64,000 bases of DNA from Anseranas semipalmata (Eukaryota > Chordata > Aves > Anseriformes > Anseranatidae). The stretch's first letter is position 1; every line of letters starts with the position of its first letter. Location of the stretch: contig VXAA01001148.1 in assembly GCA_013399115.1 (NCBI GenBank), positions 260,645-324,644 on the forward strand, given 5' to 3'. Both the position numbers and the translations under genes were made by a program. Shown here one piece after another: positions 23,701 to 32,700 of this stretch. The notes below the pieces were generated by a model. That model was given only the letters and a program-made list of their open reading frames with translations. It made no database searches and had not been told where the DNA came from.

Positions 23701-26700
23701 CCCATGTTTGTATTTTTTTTCTCATACTATTCAGGTGTGGAATGCTATAAAATTTATAAATTAGCATTGGCAGTTAATTTTCTTTGTTGTGTGACAAACA
23801 ACAGTAGGGCAGACACAAACGCATGCTTTTTTTTTTTTTTTTTTTTTTTTTTTTGTTGTTGGAGATGAACACAGTAGCTGGTTCTGGCCAGCAATCTTTG
23901 TTTCTTGTTCCACATACCTGGAGTGATGGTGGCAAGGAATTGCGGAGCGGTGGCCTGGTTTTGGAGGCCTAGACGAAGCTGCAGCCCAGCAGTCCTCCTG
24001 GCTGGCTGGCTGACCTTGTGAAGAAGATGTTTTAGTAACACACTGTTTTACAGGTGGTTCTGGAACAAGGGTGTGCTGCGGGGCAATAAATCTACTTATT
24101 GATGTCTAAGATCAGAACTAACCATAATTTCATAGTGAATGGAGAGAGAAATAGAATGTTTGCCAGTGTCATTTTTATGTAAAGTAAATCATTTATTACC
24201 AGCTGATAAATTAAGCTGCTGACTGAAGTATTGTTGATGAAGGAATGCACAGTATCAGTGGCTACCACGTCTGCATTGGCTGCAGGACTTTCAGCCCTTA
24301 ACTAACAAGAACATAGTAGTTAAGACCCCTTGGGGTCCATTCCTACGTTGAGAATTTAGAAACCTACGTATCCCTTGAGGGACAATTTAGCAAAGACTAA
24401 GAGTGTGATGAGAACGGAAATGTAAGCATTAGCTGCCGATGTAAATGCTACGAGCTCTGGGCATCACAGCCACATGACAGCATTGCAGCTTGCTGCTCTC
24501 GCCCTGAGATGGTTGTTTTTCATTTGGTTGCAGTCTGCATACTCGCTGCTGCAGCAGCAGTTCTCAGGTCAGCTTGAAAGTTGGAGAGAGATTTGGCAAA
24601 CCAAAACAGTTGAACAGCCTTGCTCCTGCAGCAGCTCTGTCGGACAACACCTGCATTGCTGCTAGAATCCGCCCGGTTTGCAAATATAAAAAACGCAAGC
24701 TTGTTCGAGCTACCTCCGTGTCCCATGTCAGCAGGAAGGTAAGTGGAAGTTTTGCCATGTGGTTACTCAACTGTGCTGTGTTTTTATTTAGAATATGTAG
24801 GTTTTTTTTTAGCAGAAACTGTCATAATGTTGGACTCTGGTTTTAATAGTTTTCTGAGCGCTTTCCTAAAATTCATATTCCCAGATATGCTTAAAAATAA
24901 AGTCACTAGTTCTTTATTTAACTGTGGCTCAAAAACTGATTTTGAAACCTCAGTTCTGAATAATCAGGTAACTGTTTCCTGAGTAATGATGAGCAGAGTA
25001 TACCTCAAACTAGCCTGGCAACAACCTTCTGCCACTTACCTTCTTAGAGCTGGTTACCTTGTAATTGTCCATGGGGGGGGGAAAAAGTGCAACCCCCACA
25101 CAAAACCCCAGCCCACTCAGAAATATATAAGCTTAATTAAGACTTGGCATGTGATCGAGTGTAACTGGGTTATTGTTACTTGAAGGCTGAGATATCAGGC
25201 CTGATGAGATAAGCACCCCTTGGATGCCAAGCTGTGAGGCAGTGAGTTACCCAATGACTAAAGATGTCCAATAGGTTAATTCTGACAAAGAACACGTGTG
25301 GTCAGATGCGTCAGTTGACAAGCGATAGTTCAGTACACTGCTCATATCTTAATTTGCTTGCTTGTAGCCTTTTTCTCAAGTATTTATTTACAAGTAATTG
25401 AATGAATTACAATGAATTAACAAGCTGCAGATTAAGACAAAAAGATTAAAAGTGTTACTCTTTCCCGTCTGATCTTTTGTTTTGTCAGCACAAAGCTGAT
25501 GTGACTTAATTCAGTCTGCTTAGGCTATAGGTAAAAGCACTGTTCGTACTCCCTCTCCTGGTTTGGCTGATCTTACAGCACCTGTGTGTTTTTAGGGAAA
25601 GGAGTATTAAGTGCATCTTAGCGATACTGAGGAGAAAAAATGGTTGAGCAGACTATCAGGGCTATTTTGTCTGCAGCTTATACTGCAAATAGACAAGTGA
25701 GCTAAAAATGGAAAATAAGACAATAATGGTCAAAATGACAGACGCTGCTGTTAGTGGGTTGCTGGCCTAACAGTTCTATCAAGTTCTTTTGTAAGCATCA
25801 GAGCTACAAGGAGCCTTTAAGGAAGATGAGAGAGAACAGCGGGGGAAAAGGCATGGAGATATTTGAAATTAAAAAAAAAAAAAAAAAGTGAACAAGTGTT
25901 GTGGATTCACTAGAGTTGCAAAGGAGCAGCTCTCTTGGCTTTGAAATACTGGTAGAGAACAACACTAAATGAGTCCCTTAATGCCATTAATTATTTTGAC
26001 ATGGTAATTGATCCATGGTCAAAATGAGAAACAGCCTGTTGTAGTATTCTTGCACACTAGTTTTACAATGGTCCTGACTCTTGGTTTTACTTTTCACCCT
26101 GCAAGTCTGCTGCTTGTTTCTGTTAGTTGTGCTGGGGTCTGCATATTTGTAAGTGACTGATTTCTTAGCTTGGAAAAAGTTTGTGCCAGAGAGGTGCTTT
26201 TCAGTTTTTCAAAACTTGCCAGGCTTAGTTTTGTTGGTGAATGGAAACTAGTGTACCTATAGAACGCAGACTGGAAATACTGGGTCTAAACTTCAGTTTT
26301 ATTTATTAAATCTGAAGCATGCTTCCCTTTCTAAATGTTTGGTCTTCTTCCTTCTGCTAGCCACTGAAACCCCTCACCATGAAGTGCAGCTGTGAATGGC
26401 CCAACTCTTGCATCCTGTGTAGCTGCAAAACCTCTATCCAGACAATAGACCCCGACACCATGTCACTAGAAGAGCGGATAGCCCTGCTGGACTCTGGCTT
26501 CCATCCCATACTCTCTTTATCTCATGGTAAGTGAAAGAGGATCCCTTACTGTGCCATTGTGCTCTTTGCTCTTCCTCCTTACATAGAGGAAGTTTAAAAA
26601 TGTGAATTGAGTTGTAACCGTGTTTCCAGAGGATAATGAAAAACACCCGGTGATGTTCTGCAGCTCACCTAGAGGCAGTCCGGAGATTTCTGAGCCTAGG

Positions 26701-29700
26701 AAACCATGCTATGTCTTGGCTCGTGTCTGAGGCAATTGCCATAACTAGCTTAATGTAAGCCAGCTCACTTCTGTAGAGTCAGCTCTCTGTGTCTTCTCCA
26801 AGGAATAACCTAATTCTGGAGACTTGCAGAACAACTATTTTAAGTTCCTTTTAACCCCCTGCCCTGGAGAGCTACTTGAAGGACTCAAAATCTAACACTG
26901 GTTTTGACAGGCTGTGTGGTAGTTGTTTGGTAGACCCCTGGCACCAGTTTCGTGTATGTGAAATCCCTGTTTGAGCCTGACAGTGGCTCTTCATTCAAAC
27001 ACCTGTGGCCTTCTCAATGTGTTCTGTGATAGTATGAACTATGCTCCCTGATGCTGTAGGACTTCAGCATTTAGTTCCTGTTCAAATAGCAAAGGCTGCA
27101 GCACTGCTAGTGCCTTTAACCATGGGAGAATAAGAATGTGTACTACCAAGTTTTTGAGTAGGTTAAGGGACTGTGAGGAAAATATCCTTTCTACTGTGCA
27201 ACTACGAAAGCATATCTCCAAAATTATTTTTTAAGATTTACTTAAAAAATAAAAAAATAAAAATCTCAGCTCCTCAAATAAGGATGCAGACAAGTGCCAA
27301 GTAAAACGTAGGTGGATATGATTCAGGTTAGCGTACTGCAGGGCTGAGGAAGCTCAGCTGCAAGGGGTCAGGTCCTGGCTGTCAGGCTGCTGCTCGCAGA
27401 GGGCCAGGACAGAGGCTGCTGTTCTGGGGACGTGCTCATCCTGTTTGCTCTGTGTCACAGGGAGGGAAGGCAATCACCCACACTTACTTTAGTTAGCTGT
27501 GTCACTTTATTGTTTTATCAAAGTACTGACAGATGCGGATTGCTAATAATGTGTGTGAAAAGAAGAAATCTTGTGGTTACCAAAATAACTTTTCTCTTTT
27601 CAGGCAACCCTCTCCACTTACACTTTGAAACCTTGCTAAGAGAGGACAGATTGCACAGACTGCTAAGCCATAAACTAAAGACTCTGAAAATGTCCTGTTT
27701 TGGAAAGAAGCAAGATCCAACTAACAGCGCATTCCCAAAGCTACGCACCTCGCTTCTGCTTGCCTCCAGTAAGTTACGCAAAACTGAGTTTGAGGTGAAG
27801 TTTAAAAAGTTAAATGTGGGCTTTTAACCAGTACGTGAGGGCAACCAGTAAAGTATAATGGAGTAAGTAGCTCCCTTTCTTCCAGAGGAAGATAATTTAA
27901 ACTCTTATCTTATAGTAATGTCCAAGCAACTGAGTCTAGCATCTTGCAAGCTATAGAAATTCTGACTGCCTTGGAAGGATGCAGAAAGGCTTGCTTCAGC
28001 TAAGACATTAAAAAAATAAAAAAAACTTGCCATTCTTTGTTTCTTTCATGGGGAAAAGGCAACCCAAAAGGAAACTTTTATGAACCTTTATTTTAAATCA
28101 GATTAGATCAGTATTTGCCTGGCAAAATTCTGCCTTTTTTTTGTTCTGTTGTGATAGCAATTGCTGTTACAGTTGTGCTGCTCTTACTGTTTTGGAAAGC
28201 CTCATTTTTCATCAGCCTATATCAGCTGATGATTTTAAAATGACCTACAGCAGTTTAAGATGAGTGACTCAAACCAGTTTCAAGCTCAGAAGAGGGAAAC
28301 CCAGCTGAAACATATCCTAGTTCTTTAACGAACTAGGTTCAAATGGTGTTCCATTTGGCTTTCTTTAAAGGGCATATTTTTATGCCAAATAATTTTTTTA
28401 AAGTAATGTAAAGTGCAGACTGTAAGCTGACCATATCCTTGATATTCTTGTTATGGGACACAATTTCTGTGTGTGGAATACTCGCTATGTTCCGCGATTG
28501 CTGATGCAAGCTGTAATGAACAAACCAGATAGAACTAGGAAAAAAAATACAAACAAAAGAATCCAACGTCTTTCATGTTGAAAGTACATCAGCAGCCTCA
28601 GGTTGTGTTCTCGGCAATCATGACCTGAGCTACAACTTGCTCTAACGATGTTCAGTCAGTCGTTGCTGAGGTAACTTAGCCGTGAATGGGGATGGATCTT
28701 ATTTCCACAGAGCAGTGTTGTGGAGATATCATCCTTCAATACCAGCTGAGAATGTAATGAAGAAATGTAAGGATCGTGTTGGAGGGTGTTTGAATAACAC
28801 GCCAGTATAATTCTATCAACCGGTCAGCAGCTATTTGACTTTTAACTGATCTGGTTTTCTGTACCTCCTTCGTTTTTCAAATATTTAGCCACAAACTTAC
28901 CCCAAAACTATTACTATTCACGGGCAGTATGTGTGTAGGCTGTGTGTGAGACACTGTGAAGAGTATGTACTAATGGATGGTGAGGATGATTTTTACATAG
29001 TTTTAACTTGAACATCCTCACAGAGCTAGGTTTTCAGGAAAGATTTGAACAGTGGAGTAATCTGGCACAACAGGTTTAGAAGATTGCTCCATTTGTGGAG
29101 CATGGAATAAGCCAGTCAGAAATGGGAGAAAGAATGAAAAGTTAACTGATGTAGAAAAAAGCTTATCAAGTTAAGGTTATACAGCGCTTCAAAGAGAAGA
29201 GTACATTTGTATTAAAATCAGCACGGTTTGTAATTGGAGAGATCATTAGAGATGGGACAAGCCTGACGAGTTCTACAGTGAAGGAAGCTTTTTTAAGTGG
29301 CTGTATTTTGGACTGTTTTTTTGTTCTTGAGGGCTGTAACTTCTTCACCTTGTTTTGGAAACAACCACCGTTCTTGGGCTAACATGTTCAGTGCTGCAGA
29401 GCAGGCACTTTGTTTGAGGCTCTTGTGTTACATTGGTTTTCTAATGCAGTTTTTTCTGCTCTGTGCTCCTAGGGGGGTGGTGACCTGACAGGGGTAGCAA
29501 CATAACCAACCGGTCTTAAGTCAGTCTGACTTCACCTTGGTTTTCTGTTCACGTTTTATTAACAGGTTCATTGTTTGAAGGCGAAAGGCAGCTCGAAGGA
29601 ACATCCAGTCACAGCTTTCCTGTTTCCAGTCCTCAGGCACAAAAATACAGTTCTCTGCACCACCCCCTGCCCTTGCCCCCGGAGACTCCTCCAGCCCCTT

Positions 29701-32700
29701 CTTCCAGCCAAACCCCTTTCACTGGCAGCTCAGCAACGGTGGGTTGAAAGAAAAGCTGTGGCAAATTAATCTGAAAAGGGGGAGTAGCCTTAGAGGAGCT
29801 GGGGAATATCTCTTTTATCTAGCATTGCCTGGGGCTGCAGACACACTGGGAATTCAGATCGGTCTTTACTGCTAATGGGCTGCTAGGAAATGCATTTTGG
29901 ATGTTGTTATTAAATAAACAGTAACAGCTACTTGCTTTTTTCCGCAGGCAGCGCTTGGCTGGCTGGGTGCCTGCTGCAGTGCTTCCCCAACCAGATTGGT
30001 TGGTTTTGAATTTAGTGCTGAGCATATTCTACTCATTCATTTTTCTTTTTTAAGCATATGGCTATAAATACATAATATTACAGCTTTGTTTTAGCTGCAA
30101 ATTAATAGTAGAGAATTTAATTGCTATGGACTTCACCATATGAAGCATGGTATGAAGCCCACAGCGTAGGGTCATCAGCCTCTTGAAACATCAGTCAAGA
30201 GATGGTCTTCAACATTTGTTTGTTCTTCTAGAAGTAGGTGAGGATTAAAAAAAAATGCATCCTGCAACAGCTACTTCTCTATCTAGGAAAGCATTGAGTG
30301 ACTCCTGGTTCTACAAGTACGTTGGGCAAAGGAGATCTTGAAGGACAGGTTCAGACCTGTCATACTTATCGCTATCCCCTTCCTCTTTTTGCTAATAGGT
30401 AACTGTCAGGTCTGGTCGACAGAAACAGGTGGTTCCCAGAGCAGAGCCTTTGTGTAGTTTTCTTTAGGTTTGACCAACTCCATGCCTGTTCTGTGCTTCA
30501 GATCCGTCTCATCACTATCGACACAGTACTTGTAGATCTTCGCTGGGCTCTTGCAGAAGGCGATAGCGAGCTCTTCCATCAAGCCTGCAGACCCTGTTAC
30601 ATCCCTTTCACTCGCATCAGCTATTCATTTTCTGAGTTTATGGCTCCTGTGTTAGTGCCTTTTTTGTGAGTGCTGTTCTCCCTCTCCGATGCATAGAAAA
30701 TTTGAGCTCAACTCTGAGTTACCTGTTTTGTAAGCTTTTTTTCAGACACAGTCTCTGCTTCCTAATCAGATTTTTGAGGATGCTTCTGAGCATTTCCCTG
30801 TGTCTGTTAAAGCTTTTAAATAATAGCACATCAGTGATAAACCATAGCTAACCTTGTGGTTAGAGAACTTCAATTTATGGTTGGCTTCTTTGCCTAGAAA
30901 CAAAAGAATATTTGTTTGTGAATGGAGTAAACAAGCTATAGCATCTTGGAGGCTTTTTGGCTTAAAGTAAAGGGAGCCTTTACCATTCTGGAATGCAGGT
31001 CTAATCCCCAGCTCTGCAGGCAACCACATATATGGACTTTTTTATAAACTGATCAAAATGCATCTCAAAACTATTTAGGGATCTTTTCATCCAACTGTTC
31101 CTTGGGAGGCTGTTCCAGAACCTTGCTTCTGAATTTGGAAATACTCAGACTTCCAGCCCAAATGCTGTGATGTTCCAATTTGTTGTCTCAAGGGCAGTAC
31201 ACTCAAACTCAGAAAGGCAGTGCTCTTCTGTGTTTTTACTTTTTAAAAAAACTTTTTCTTCCTTATTTTGTAAGGCTAAGTAATTAAAGCTCCTTTAGCC
31301 TAATGAAATAACAGGGTTTTTACTCCTTAAAGCATTGTCGTAGACTCTCTCTCTGCCTGTTTGAATTATTTTTTAATGACCTAAATGCATACAATGTCAG
31401 AAGTGAAGTCCCACCCACAAAGGCAGGTATGTATTATCCTGCTTTGTATAGGAATAAACTGAACCAGAGGTTGTATGACATGACCAAAATATCATTGAAC
31501 ATCAGTGACGATAAGAACCCACTGCGCTTGCTGTTACAGAGAAGTTGCATTCTGTGGTATATTCAAATAGGCTTTTCTGCTAACATTAATTTTGTGCATA
31601 GGGGGTTTAACTCGTCATTCTGTGTTTTAGCAGTCCTCAAAAAGAAGAAAAGCAGAATGTTCCTATGACATCAATAACATTGTGATCCCAATGTCAATGG
31701 CAGCTGCTACTCGTGTGGAGAAGCTTCAATACAAAGAGATTGTAACACCAAGGTATCTACAGTTCAGGGTTTAGTGGTCCTCTCTCATGTGGATGACAGG
31801 TGGAAATTGCTTTAGTTGGGCAGGAATGAACTGTTCCTCATATCGAAACGATATCAGGAAGTTATTCCTATGAATTAAAAAAAAAAAAAAGTGATTAGTA
31901 TCGCCTGGATTTAAATGTTAGTACCAAACATGTTTTTCCTTGAAGTGATCTCAAGCTTGTGTTGTCCCTTACAGCTGGAGGATAGTAGAACTTGAGGAAC
32001 TGGAACCTTTCAATCAAGCGGACTTTGAAGTAAGAAAGCAATTTTGTCAGTTTGTCTCAGAAACATCTGTAGCCATTCTGAGAATGTGCAAATGGCACAT
32101 AATAGTTCTAGAGTCTTTACCAGTTACTCAATTCTGCCGGGCCATTAAGCAAAGTCATTGTATCAAATGCTGTTCAGCTCTGCCTGAGGCAGTTGCAGCT
32201 GAAGTTAGTGAAAGGCTAGCAGCGATGAGCATTGCAGTGGCATGTCAGCTGTGGGTCACCACTGCTAGCTGCAGGCAGGACAAGCCCTTTAATTGTGACT
32301 GATTTTAATGCCCTTGGCAGCTATTTGTATGATGTGTACAACAGCCTGCACCTGTCTCTTGACAGCTCAGGCTGACGAGTTCCTGATTCAGTACAAAATG
32401 AAAAGAATAAAAATGAGATAGTGATAGCAAATGTGTGCTGGTTCCCGGATGCTTTGGGATAGATGTTGCTTACCTGAATTTTTAGAACAGTAGACTTGGC
32501 CTTCAGGCAAGATTTCATGCTCTAAGTATTCAGACAAAACTTCTCTTCCTAGCTGGAGGATACTTCCGACAAGATGTACTTGAGTCATCACTCCAAATAC
32601 GAAGATCTTGAACGAGCCCACTGGGCTTCCTGGGCAGCAGCTACTTCCCATAAGCGAGGAAGCAGGTACTGGTCTCACTAGCAGACACAGGAGGTAGCTT

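Larger units (their letters stand above)
16574..24533 (+). other. Intron 4 of KANSL1-family gene (8 kb, repeat-rich)
   Basis: Phase-2 intron, GTTAGT to TTGGTTGCAG. It carries four CR1 pieces (19,190-19,866 on the minus strand; 21,405-22,525, 23,018-23,095 and 23,250-23,485 on the plus strand) and T runs at 17,737-17,777 and 23,827-23,854. The open frames found here belong to CR1. Confidence 0.75.
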
